A stretch of 6,926 bases of DNA from Geothermobacter sp964441925 (GCA_964441925.1 CAYTVY010000128.1:1-6926), one strand, 5' to 3'. Shown: positions 1-6,301, counted from the first letter of the stretch. Notes: a model not told the origin generated them from the sequence alone. A program made the numbers and translations.

Positions 1-1092
1 ATCAGCCCTTACCCGGCCCCGTTGACCCGCGACCAGCTGCGGCAGATGCTGCGCTGCCTGCGGATTCTCTATCGCCTGCAGGCCTGCGAAGACTATCGCC
101 GCCTGGTCGAACCGCGGCTGCCGGCCACCGCCCGGTTCGATCCCGGTCACGACGCGGTGATGATGGGCTACGATTTTCACCTCACGGCCGACGGCCCGGC
201 CCTGATCGAGGTCAACACCAATGCCGGCGGCGCCATGTATGCCTACTTTGCCGCCTACCGCGACCAGATCGGCAAATGCCCGCCGCCCGGTCCCTTTCCC
301 CGCCGCCTGCTCGACACCTTCTGGCGGGACTGGCGGGCCTTCGGCGGGGCTTCCGCCCGGCCCCGGCGGCTGGTGATACTCGACGAGAACCCGCCGGCGC
401 AGCACCTCTATCCGGAGATGGAATGCTGCCGCGCCCTCTTTCTGCGCGCAGGCGTCGACTGCGCCATTGCCGATCCCGCCGAGCTGCAGGCCGGCGCCGA
501 CGGTGTCTTTTGGGCCGGCGAGCCGGTCGATTTCATCTACAACCGGCACTGCGATTTCTACCTGGAGACCCCGCCCCTGGCCGGTATCCGCGAGGCCTGG
601 CTGGCGGGGCGGGTCTGCCTGTCGCCCCATCCCCGGGCCTACGGCCTGCTGGCCGACAAGCGGCGGATGGTCTTCTGGTCGGATGCCGCCGCCCTGGCGC
701 AAACCTCGCTGACGCCTCAGCAGCAGCGGCTGCTGCTGCGCCTGGTGCCGGAAAGCCGCCTGCTGGCCGACTGCGATCCGGAGGATGTCTGGCGGCGGCG
801 CAAGGAGCTGGTTTTCAAGCCGGTCGACCGCTTTGGCGGCAAGGGGGTGCTGATCGGCCGGTCGACCAGTCGCAGGCGTTTCGCCGAGTTCGATCCTGCC
901 ACCACCCTGGTGCAGCGTCTGGTGCCGCCCTCGATGACCGGGGGGAAGGACGAAAGTTTCCGCACCGATTACCGGATCTATGCCTACCGCGACCGGGCCA
1001 TCGGTGTGGCGGCCCGTCTCTATCGGGGCCAGGTGACCAATCTGCGGACGGAAGGCGGCGGTTTCGCCCGGGTGCGGCTGATGGAGCGCTGA
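1..1092 (+). CDS. ATP-grasp-like protein, 5' end outside window
   Basis: The reading frame is open from base 1 (it begins ISPYPAPL), so the start lies upstream and the TTG at 22 is internal. The last 363 residues are present. Counting from the TTG, the visible motifs are LIEVNTNAGG at 61-70, a YNRHCDFYLE block near 173-182, an SPHPRAYGLLADKRR block at 201-215, an ATP-grasp type lysine/glycine loop FKPVDRFGGKGV at 265-276 with K266 as likely nucleotide-binding lysine, and a C-terminal block running from R314 through DYRIYAY to GQVTNLRTEGGGFARV. These fit a conserved bacterial ATP-grasp-like family whose substrate I do not know. Known ATP-grasp enzymes join a carboxylate to an amine or thiol through an acylphosphate. 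No signal peptide or membrane segment is seen in the visible part, which suggests a cytosolic protein. The stop is 3 nt before the next gene, so the two are probably co-transcribed. The superfamily call is fairly secure; the exact reaction is unknown. Confidence 0.78.
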   Translation: MSPYPAPLTRDQLRQMLRCLRILYRLQACEDYRRLVEPRLPATARFDPGHDAVMMGYDFHLTADGPALIEVNTNAGGAMYAYFAAYRDQIGKCPPPGPFPRRLLDTFWRDWRAFGGASARPRRLVILDENPPAQHLYPEMECCRALFLRAGVDCAIADPAELQAGADGVFWAGEPVDFIYNRHCDFYLETPPLAGIREAWLAGRVCLSPHPRAYGLLADKRRMVFWSDAAALAQTSLTPQQQRLLLRLVPESRLLADCDPEDVWRRRKELVFKPVDRFGGKGVLIGRSTSRRRFAEFDPATTLVQRLVPPSMTGGKDESFRTDYRIYAYRDRAIGVAARLYRGQVTNLRTEGGGFARVRLMER

Positions 1093-1095
1093 GGG

Positions 1096-1560
1096 ATGCT
1101 GCTGGCGGTCGATCTCGGCGTGCGCAGCGGGCTGGCCTGCTATGGCCGGGACGGACGGCTGCGCTGGTACCGTTCGAGCAATTTCGGCGACGCGGCCCGC
1201 CTGCGGCGGGCGATTCCCGGTCTGCTCGACGGTATCGACGGGCTGGAATGGCTGGCCTGCGAAGGCAGCGGGCCGCTGGCCGCGCTCTGGTTGCGGCAGG
1301 CGGAACTGCGGCAGTTGCAGGTCCTGCAGTGCCAGGCCGCCGACTGGCGGCGGCTGTTGCTGCTGCCCCGGCAGCGGCGCCGCGGCGGGCAGGCCAAGGA
1401 GCAGGCCGTTCATCTGGCGCGCCGGGTGATCGACTGGTCGGGAATCCGCCGCCCCACGTCCCTGCGCCACGATGCCGCCGAGGCGATTCTCATCGGGCTG
1501 TTCGCCGTGGTGCGCATCGGCTGGCTCGATGCCTTTCCCTGCCTGGGGCGCTGTTCATGA
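1096..1560 (+). CDS. Small RNase H/RuvC-fold protein, putative nuclease
   Basis: This is a 154-residue protein. It opens with a beta-strand carrying an early acidic residue (LLAVDLGVRSGLACYG, D6), has a second acidic residue after a hydrophobic strand (WLACEGSGP, E56), and ends with RHDAAEAILIGLFAV (D126, E129). This order of acidic residues resembles RuvC-type Holliday-junction resolvases and other RNase H-fold nucleases, where such residues bind two metal ions. The segment at 91-103 is rich in arginine and lysine and could touch nucleic acid. The length is near that of RuvC, but the sequence is not clearly RuvC, and the usual ruvA and ruvB neighbours are absent. ATG 1096 follows the upstream stop by 3 nt. 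A GGAG at 1083-1086, inside the upstream gene, is well placed as ribosome binding site. Catalysis and substrate are inferred from the fold only. YqgF-like or pseudo-enzyme roles remain possible. Confidence 0.65.
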   Translation: MLLAVDLGVRSGLACYGRDGRLRWYRSSNFGDAARLRRAIPGLLDGIDGLEWLACEGSGPLAALWLRQAELRQLQVLQCQAADWRRLLLLPRQRRRGGQAKEQAVHLARRVIDWSGIRRPTSLRHDAAEAILIGLFAVVRIGWLDAFPCLGRCS

Positions 1561-1595
1561 AACAAATATTTTTTGTCGGGCCGTTCTTCTGTTAA
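1557..1595 (+). other. Possible 12-codon micro-ORF (MKQIFFVGPFFC)
   Basis: An ATG overlaps the stop of the RuvC-fold gene in an ATGA arrangement and opens a 12-codon frame ending in TAA at 1593-1595. A GGGG at 1545-1548 lies 8 nt upstream and could act as a weak ribosome binding site. The TAA lies inside the candidate -10 box of the kinase promoter. It could be a translationally coupled tail peptide or chance. Nothing else supports expression. Confidence 0.12.
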
Positions 1596-1598
1596 AAT
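1570..1598 (+). promoter_or_regulatory. Candidate extended -10 promoter for the kinase-aldolase pair
   Basis: The 71-nt gap 1561-1631 is strikingly AT-rich against its surroundings. It contains TGT followed by TAAAAT (TG at 1590-1591, hexamer at 1593-1598), which matches an extended -10 motif with five of six hexamer bases. The -35 position at 17-nt spacing (1570-1575, TTTTTG) is poor. That is tolerable for extended -10 promoters. Transcription would begin near 1605, giving a leader of about 27 nt. No clear operator or strong ribosome binding site is seen in that leader. Confidence 0.38.
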
Positions 1599-1631
1599 CG
1601 AACCGACACCAACCCGTGCCTCTGTGATGCC

Positions 1632-2519
1632 ATGAGCGTTCGCACTCAACTGATCCTGCAACTTGTCCTGCTCGTTCTTCTTCTCGGAGGGGTTCTCGGC
1701 CGACTGGCCGGCCTGGTGTCGCCGTCGCTGCTGCTGGTGCTGGCCGGCACGCTGTTGCCGCTTCTGCTGCTGCTCTCCCTCTCCCTGTTGCGAGGGTTGT
1801 CGTCGCCGGCCTTTTCCGTCGACGCCTCCTCTGAAAGGAAAGGGGCGGAGCCCGCCGGGGAGGCATCTTCGGATGACGAATTGCGTCTTCTTCTGCACAT
1901 GGTGTCCCACGATCTGCGCAATCCTCTGTCGGCGGTTCTCGGACTGGGGCAGGCGCTGCAGGAGAAGGCGAAAATGGCCGGCGACAACAGTCAGGCGGCT
2001 CTCGGCCACATCGTTGCCGGCGCCGAAAAGATGGAGCGCATCATCAATTCCCTGCTGGCCCTGATGGAGGTTTCCAGCCAGCCGCTGCACTACGATGCGG
2101 TCGACCTGGCCGCCTGTGCCCGGCAGGCTTTTGCCGACCGGCAGCAGCGGCAGCCGAAGCCGGATGCCGAACTGGTGGTGCCGCCGGAGCTGAAGGTGCC
2201 GGGCGATCCCGACCTGTTGCTGCTGGCGATGGAAAATCTGCTGCGTCATGCCTGGAAGGCGGCCGATCCGGAGCGGTCATTGCGTGTCGAGCTGACTTGT
2301 CGCCGGGAGAACGGTCGGGATACCTACCTGTTTTTGCACAATGGTTCCGTGCGGTCTGTCGATGACACGGCATCGGGCGGGATGCCGGACATTGCCCTGG
2401 CGATCGCCGCCCGTATCATCCGTCGCCACGGGGGAGAATCCTGGCTCGAAGCGGCCGAAGATGGTGGCTGCCGTTTTTCCTTCCGGCTCGGGCTGCCGGG
2501 CGTGGGAGGGAACGCGTGA
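1632..2519 (+). CDS. Membrane-anchored sensor histidine kinase-like protein, degenerate ATP site
   Basis: This is a 295-residue protein. Two very hydrophobic segments at about 6-27 and 31-52 form a membrane hairpin with almost no external loop, so any sensing is probably within the membrane or through partners. A short hydrophilic linker (55-82) leads to a dimerisation/phospho-acceptor helix with the H-box VSHDLRNPLSAV, H93 being the expected phosphorylation site. The C-terminal part resembles a HATPase_c domain: ENLLRHAWKA (201-210) is the N-box region, LFLHNGS (233-239) the G1 region and RIIRRHGGESWLEA (261-274) the end of the domain. Key ATP-site residues differ from the family: the Mg-binding Asn of the N-box is H206, the adenine-binding Asp of G1 is H236, and the G2 glycine pattern is reduced to GGMPDIAL. 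Kinase activity is therefore doubtful. No response regulator lies next to it on this strand. ATG 1632 is the first start after an in-frame stop at 1593, but its ribosome binding site is weak. It shares 4 nt with the next gene. Confidence 0.83.
   Translation: MSVRTQLILQLVLLVLLLGGVLGRLAGLVSPSLLLVLAGTLLPLLLLLSLSLLRGLSSPAFSVDASSERKGAEPAGEASSDDELRLLLHMVSHDLRNPLSAVLGLGQALQEKAKMAGDNSQAALGHIVAGAEKMERIINSLLALMEVSSQPLHYDAVDLAACARQAFADRQQRQPKPDAELVVPPELKVPGDPDLLLLAMENLLRHAWKAADPERSLRVELTCRRENGRDTYLFLHNGSVRSVDDTASGGMPDIALAIAARIIRRHGGESWLEAAEDGGCRFSFRLGLPGVGGNA
2504..2510 (+). promoter_or_regulatory. Strong ribosome binding site of the aldolase-like gene
   Basis: GGGAGGG lies 5 nt before GTG 2516, inside the last codons of the kinase-like gene. 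It decides the GTG start and, with the 4-nt overlap, points to translational coupling of the two genes. Confidence 0.6.
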
Positions 2520-3169
2520 GTCCGGCGGCCGACGGTGTCATCAAGTTCGATCTCGTCCACCTCGACGGATATCCGCCGTCACGGGACGAGGTTGCCGGAT
2601 TGTGTGCCTGGCGGCAGATTTTCCACCGGCTTGGCCTGGTCGGGATCGATCCGGGGCGCTACGGTGGTGTCGGCTACGGCAATCTCAGTTGCCGGACCGC
2701 TCCCTTCGGCGGGAAAGGGGCTGAGAGCAATTTTCTGATCACCGGTACCCAGACCGGTGGGCTGGCGTATCTGCAGCCCGAACATTTCGCCCTGGTGCGG
2801 CAGTGCCATCCGGAACGGAACCGGGTGGTGTCCGAAGGACCTGTCCGTCCCTCCTCCGAGGCCCTGACCCACGGCGCTCTCTACGCCGTCGATCATCAGG
2901 TCCGCGCCGTCTTCCACGTTCATTCCCCGGAGATCTGGCAGGCGGCTCTGTCTCTCGGTCTGCCGGTGACCGACCACCGCGTTGCCTACGGTACGCCGGC
3001 GATGGCGACAGAGATGCAGCGGCTCTACGCTGATCCGGTGGTGCGGAACGGTGGGGTGATCGTCATGGGCGGTCACGAAGACGGGGTGGTCGGTTTCGGA
3101 GCCGGGCTGGAGGCGGCCGGTCGGGCGCTGGTCCGCACCCTGGCGCGGGCGCTGGAACTGATCCGCTAG
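2516..3169 (+). CDS. Class II aldolase/adducin family protein
   Basis: This is a 217-residue protein with the class II aldolase fold over most of its length. GNLSCR (55-60) and FLITGTQTG (73-81) are the usual phosphate/substrate-binding loops. VVSEGPVRPSSEALTH (104-119) places the likely catalytic acid at E115. VFHVHSPEIW supplies H134 and H136, and GGHEDG supplies H187, which completes the three-histidine zinc site seen in fuculose- and ribulose-phosphate aldolases. All expected metal ligands are present, so it is probably an active enzyme. Family members act as sugar-phosphate aldolases, epimerases, or dehydratases such as MtnB, and the sequence alone does not choose between them. The N-terminal 20 residues are extra relative to the core. 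There is no signal peptide, so it is probably cytosolic. The GTG start is supported by a strong ribosome binding site and overlaps the stop of the kinase-like gene. No gene of a sugar pathway lies nearby, so its substrate is unknown. Confidence 0.88.
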   Translation: MSPAADGVIKFDLVHLDGYPPSRDEVAGLCAWRQIFHRLGLVGIDPGRYGGVGYGNLSCRTAPFGGKGAESNFLITGTQTGGLAYLQPEHFALVRQCHPERNRVVSEGPVRPSSEALTHGALYAVDHQVRAVFHVHSPEIWQAALSLGLPVTDHRVAYGTPAMATEMQRLYADPVVRNGGVIVMGGHEDGVVGFGAGLEAAGRALVRTLARALELIR

Positions 3170-3178
3170 GGAAGGAGG

Positions 3179-3198
3179 CGGGCGCCCGGATTTATCCG
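3179..3198. terminator. Inverted repeats in the 22-nt convergent gap, weak terminator candidate
   Basis: Between the two convergent genes lies a perfect 10-bp palindrome, CGGGCGCCCG (3179-3188), partly overlapping a second inverted repeat, CGGAT-TT-ATCCG (3187-3198), which covers the stop codon of the minus-strand gene. Either could slow polymerase from both sides. Neither has a proper loop plus T-run, so intrinsic termination is uncertain. Confidence 0.2.
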
Positions 3199-5132
3199 AA
3201 CATCCGCCGGAAGAGCCCTTTCTTCTCCTGCTCCCGTTTCTCCTGGATGGCCCGCAGGCCCTTGCGGGCGAGACGCTGACGCGGGTTGCGCTTGAGGGCC
3301 TTGGTGAATTCGGCCTCGGCCAGGGCTTCCTGACCGGCGTCGAGATGCATCCAGCCCTTGTAGGCGAAGGCCTCGCCGCTCTTTTCCAGCATCAGGGCGC
3401 GCGCCAGCAACTGCCGGGCCTTGTCACGCAGGGCGTGGCTCTGCCGGTTCCGCGGATTGCGGTAGATCGCCCAGGCGAGATTGGCCAGGTAGACGCCGTT
3501 GTCCGGATCGATGTTGCAGGCATCCTGCAGGGCCTTTTCCGCCTCTTCCCATTCTTCCATCTCGAGGAAGGTCTTTCCCGACTGGAACTGCACCTGGGCC
3601 TGGAAGCGGTCGTCGCCCTCTTCGCCGAGGCCGATGCGGTCGGATCCGAGCATCTGGTCGTAGTTCTCCTTTTTCACCACATCGGACAGGGTGTTGTAGG
3701 CGGTGGAAACCCGGGAGAGGATTTCCTCGGCCAGCACGGCTTCCTCGCCGGTGAGTTGCATCAGGGTTTCGGGACCGAATTTGCGGGTGAACGCGAAGTA
3801 ACGTTCCCGAAGCCGGTCGAAAGAGAACTCGCTGCCGCGCATGCCGAAGATCTCGTAGTGGTTCTTGCCCTGCAGTTCGGCATGGGTGCGGCGTACCTCT
3901 TCGGCCAGGGAGCGGTCATCGGCAACCTGGGCGCATTCGGTCTTTGGTGCCGCGAAACCGGCGGCTTGGTCGTCGTCCAGGATGTCGCCGAAATTTTCCA
4001 GCCGTTCCTCGGCGGGCGGAGCCGTTTCTTCCTCCAGCCGGTTGAACAGCTCGCGCAGCGGCATGTTGCCGGCCGAGGCCGCCGGCAGCGGGCTGTCGGC
4101 AAAAGCGATCATGTCCAGGTCGTCCAGGGTCCGCAGCAGGGCCCGGCCGATGTCGAGACCGGCGAGGCAGTCGGCCAGCCGCCGATCGCCGGTCAGGCGC
4201 GTCAGCAACTTTTTCTCGTCTTCGTCGAGGCGCAGGAAGTTGATGTAACGGAAGTAGGTTTCGGTCAGGGCGGCATACTGGTCGAGCCGGGGGGCAAAGG
4301 GGTCGGTCGTCGGTGGGTGATGATGGTACCCCTCATAGAGCAGCCGGGGAAGATTGACCGCCACCACCTGCAGGTTGTCGGGGAGGGCAAAGGGTTCGCT
4401 TCGACAGACCAGCGGCGGCAGGGCGAAGCCGGCCACCAGTTCACTGCCCAGCCAGGCCAGTTTTTCCTGCAGCAACTCGGGATATTCGAGACAGCCGAGT
4501 TCGACCAGGCTGGTATGGCAGCCCTGTCCGGCATGGCGGTACCAGGCGTATTCTTCGGCCGAGATGCGCCCCCGGTGTTGCAGCCAGGCACCGAAGTCGG
4601 GGTGCACGATGCCGGGAGCAAGTCCGACCGGTCGGCCGCGGATCAGATCGAGAGCGAACCGTCTGCCGTCCCCGGCGAGATGCAGCCGGCCGCTGAAGCG
4701 CCGGCGGAAAGCGTCGGCCAGCAGTTTGGACATGGGCCGGGCGGTCGTCGGGGGTTGCAGGCAGCGGGCGACGGCCTGCAGCAGTTCTCCGGCCCGAAAG
4801 GGCTTTTCCAGATAATGGGCGACGCCGAGCCGTTTTGCCGCCTGCCGGTACTTTTCGCCCTTGTAGGCACCGCTGACGATCACCACCGGCAAGGTGCGCG
4901 TTTTGCCGTTTTGGCGCAGCTTTTTCAGCAGCTCGACGCCGTGCAGTTTCGGCAGGCGCAGGTCGAGCAGCAGCAGGTCCGGCGGCTCGGCGGCAATGCG
5001 CTTCAGGGCGCTGGCGCCGTCACCGGCGGTTTCGACCCGGTAACCCCGACGGGTGAGCAGCTGTACCATCGCCGTGGCCAGGGTGTTGTTGTCCTCGGCG
5101 ATCAGAATGCGTTGCAGGTTTTTCTCTTCCAT
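3192..5132 (-). CDS. Response regulator fusion: REC, DUF4388-like, J-like and TPR domains
   Basis: From ATG 5132 this is a 646-residue soluble protein. An intact receiver domain (about 7-127) has acidic pocket E13-D14, phospho-acceptor D57 in LLLLDLRLPK, S87 and K110 in EKPF. Residues about 135-235 resemble DUF4388/PATAN (SGRLHLAGDGRRFALDLIRG). They are followed by a helical region up to about 345 resembling the winged-helix-like segments that often follow that domain. Residues 350-420 are acidic and low in complexity. Residues about 424-494 align with a J domain (YEIFGM, then RERYFAFTRKFGPE, then STAYNTLSDVVKKENYDQML), but the HPD triad is GPE (453-455), so Hsp70 stimulation is unlikely. Three TPR-like helix pairs (about 510-624) follow, then a basic tail. 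No DNA-binding domain is visible, so output is probably through protein contacts. The cognate kinase is unknown. An in-frame GTG at 5135 directly precedes the ATG. The ATG is preferred because it lies 7 nt from a run of nine G. The gene follows mltG after 84 nt with no clear promoter. Confidence 0.87.
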   Translation of the reverse strand: MEEKNLQRILIAEDNNTLATAMVQLLTRRGYRVETAGDGASALKRIAAEPPDLLLLDLRLPKLHGVELLKKLRQNGKTRTLPVVIVSGAYKGEKYRQAAKRLGVAHYLEKPFRAGELLQAVARCLQPPTTARPMSKLLADAFRRRFSGRLHLAGDGRRFALDLIRGRPVGLAPGIVHPDFGAWLQHRGRISAEEYAWYRHAGQGCHTSLVELGCLEYPELLQEKLAWLGSELVAGFALPPLVCRSEPFALPDNLQVVAVNLPRLLYEGYHHHPPTTDPFAPRLDQYAALTETYFRYINFLRLDEDEKKLLTRLTGDRRLADCLAGLDIGRALLRTLDDLDMIAFADSPLPAASAGNMPLRELFNRLEEETAPPAEERLENFGDILDDDQAAGFAAPKTECAQVADDRSLAEEVRRTHAELQGKNHYEIFGMRGSEFSFDRLRERYFAFTRKFGPETLMQLTGEEAVLAEEILSRVSTAYNTLSDVVKKENYDQMLGSDRIGLGEEGDDRFQAQVQFQSGKTFLEMEEWEEAEKALQDACNIDPDNGVYLANLAWAIYRNPRNRQSHALRDKARQLLARALMLEKSGEAFAYKGWMHLDAGQEALAEAEFTKALKRNPRQRLARKGLRAIQEKREQEKKGLFRRMFG

Positions 5133-5139
5133 CACGGTT

Positions 5140-5148
5140 CCCCCCCCC
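5140..5148 (-). promoter_or_regulatory. Nine-G tract acting as ribosome binding site of the regulator gene
   Basis: On the minus strand the tract reads nine G then AACC, ending 4 nt before GTG 5135 and 7 nt before ATG 5132. It is the only purine-rich stretch in place to pair with 16S rRNA. It is also a homopolymer of the sort that can change length by slippage, which would alter spacing to the start codon. Confidence 0.4.
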
Positions 5149-5219
5149 GGTGGCGGTGGCTGGTCACGGACAGTGCGGGCGCCGCAGGTCGCGCACGATG
5201 CATCAGGCCGCCGTTACGG

Positions 5220-6263
5220 TTATCGCTTCCGCCGCAGCTGGTATTTCCGCACCAGGCGGTTGTGCTGCTTCAGGGTGCGGGAAAAGGCGTGGGTGCCGTC
5301 TCCTTTGGCGACGAAATAGAGATAGTCCACCCTGGCCGGCTCGGCGGCCGCCCGCAGGGCGGCCAGGCCCGGACTGGCGATGGGCCCCGGCGGCAGGCCG
5401 CTGTGGGTGTAGGTGTTCCACGGAGTCGGCGTCACGAGATCTCCGCGGGTCAGGTTGCCGTCGAAATCGGGGATGCCGTAGATCACCGTCGGATCGGCCT
5501 GCAGCGGCATCCTGCGTCGCAACCGGTTGTGATAGACGGCGGCGATCAGCGGCATCTCTTCCTGTTTTCCCGCTTCCTTCTGGACGATGGAGGCCAGGGT
5601 GACCAGCTGGTGGCGGTTCAGGCCGTGTTTTTTCGCCGCGGCCAGAATATCGGGTGTCAGCCGGCGGCGGAATTCCTCCAGCATGGCGACCAGCAGTCTC
5701 TTCGGTGTCACTGACCGGTCGATGGTATAGGTCTCGGGAAAGAGATAGCCTTCCAGACTCGGAGCTCCGGGCGCGTACCGCCGGCGCAGGGCCGGGTCGC
5801 CGGCGGCGCGCAGAAAGTCTTCGGCTTGGCCGAACCCCTGTGCCTGAAAGCGGGCGGCGATCTGCCTGAGAGTCAAGCCTTCCGGTACGGTGAAACGGTA
5901 GCGGCGGACATCGCCGGTCACCAGCCGTTCGAGAATCCGGCCGGGGGTGGCCGGCTGCCGGAACAGGTATTCGCCCGCCTTGATCCGGCCGCTGACGCCG
6001 CGCCAGCGGGCCAGCAGACGAAAGGCGTCGGCATCGGTGACGACACCGGCGGTGGCCAGCCGGTCGCTGATGGCGGGGAGGCTGCTGCCCGGGGCGATGA
6101 CGATAACCGTTTCACCGGGTGGAGCGACGGCCGTCTCGAGAAAGACGAGCCAGCGCCAGGACAGGCCGAGAACGATGACCGCCGGCGCCAGCAGCGCCAG
6201 CAGCAAAAGCCTCCTGAAGCGTTGCCGTCCCGGGCGCTCTGTCTGGTCGGGGTTCGCGTTCAA
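5220..6263 (-). CDS. mltG: Endolytic murein transglycosylase MltG
   Basis: This is a 347-residue protein of the YceG/MltG family, which cleaves nascent glycan strands at the outer face of the cytoplasmic membrane and sets their length. A basic N-terminus (R11-R18) precedes one membrane anchor (about 19-42). A LysM-like part follows, with VIVIAPGSSLPAISDRLATAGV at the start and the FTVPEGLTLRQIA block at 124-136. The catalytic domain shows the family signatures: GYLFPETY (172-179), LASIVQKEAG with the catalytic glutamate at E230, LQADPTVIYG (254-263), NTYTHSGLPPGPIASPG (283-299) and YLYFVAKGDGTHAFS (314-328). The length is typical and all blocks are intact. The start is unusual: an in-frame TAG lies five codons upstream, so TTG 6263 is the earliest start, with no good ribosome binding site. 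A TTG at 6206 follows AGGAGG (6210-6215) by 3 nt and would remove only the basic tail. The enzyme call is certain; the exact start is not. Confidence 0.95.
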   Translation of the reverse strand: MNANPDQTERPGRQRFRRLLLLALLAPAVIVLGLSWRWLVFLETAVAPPGETVIVIAPGSSLPAISDRLATAGVVTDADAFRLLARWRGVSGRIKAGEYLFRQPATPGRILERLVTGDVRRYRFTVPEGLTLRQIAARFQAQGFGQAEDFLRAAGDPALRRRYAPGAPSLEGYLFPETYTIDRSVTPKRLLVAMLEEFRRRLTPDILAAAKKHGLNRHQLVTLASIVQKEAGKQEEMPLIAAVYHNRLRRRMPLQADPTVIYGIPDFDGNLTRGDLVTPTPWNTYTHSGLPPGPIASPGLAALRAAAEPARVDYLYFVAKGDGTHAFSRTLKQHNRLVRKYQLRRKR

Positions 6264-6272
6264 AACGCCGTC

Positions 6273-6301
6273 ATTCTAAACAATGGCCAATCTTGGGTCA
6301 A
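6273..6301 (-). promoter_or_regulatory. Near-consensus sigma-70 promoter of mltG
   Basis: On the minus strand TTGACC (6301-6296) is followed by a 17-nt spacer and TAGAAT (6278-6273). Each box matches five of six consensus bases at the ideal spacing. The predicted start of transcription is near 6266, only about 3 nt before TTG 6263. The promoter would give mltG and the downstream regulator gene expression independent of plsY. Confidence 0.58.

Noticed and set aside
1562..1576. ACAAA...TTTGT inverted repeat with a T-run as a terminator after the RuvC-fold gene
   Set aside because: The stem is only five A/T-rich pairs and the T-run lies inside the hairpin, so it does not form an intrinsic terminator.
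276..1595. A 439-codon + strand frame over the ATP-grasp-like and RuvC-fold genes
   Set aside because: It is an Arg/Ala/Gly-rich shadow frame spanning two real genes. Only its last 12 codons lie outside them, and these are listed separately as a possible micro-ORF.
1410..2249. A 279-codon - strand frame opposite the kinase-like gene
   Set aside because: It is Gln/Arg-rich low-complexity translation with no motif, opposite a gene with an H-box and membrane helices, so it is a shadow.
3345..5714. A 789-codon open frame on the + strand, antisense to the regulator gene and part of mltG
   Set aside because: It lies opposite two genes with clear family motifs, crosses their intergenic gap, shows no recognisable domain, and is the expected shadow frame of GC-rich coding DNA.
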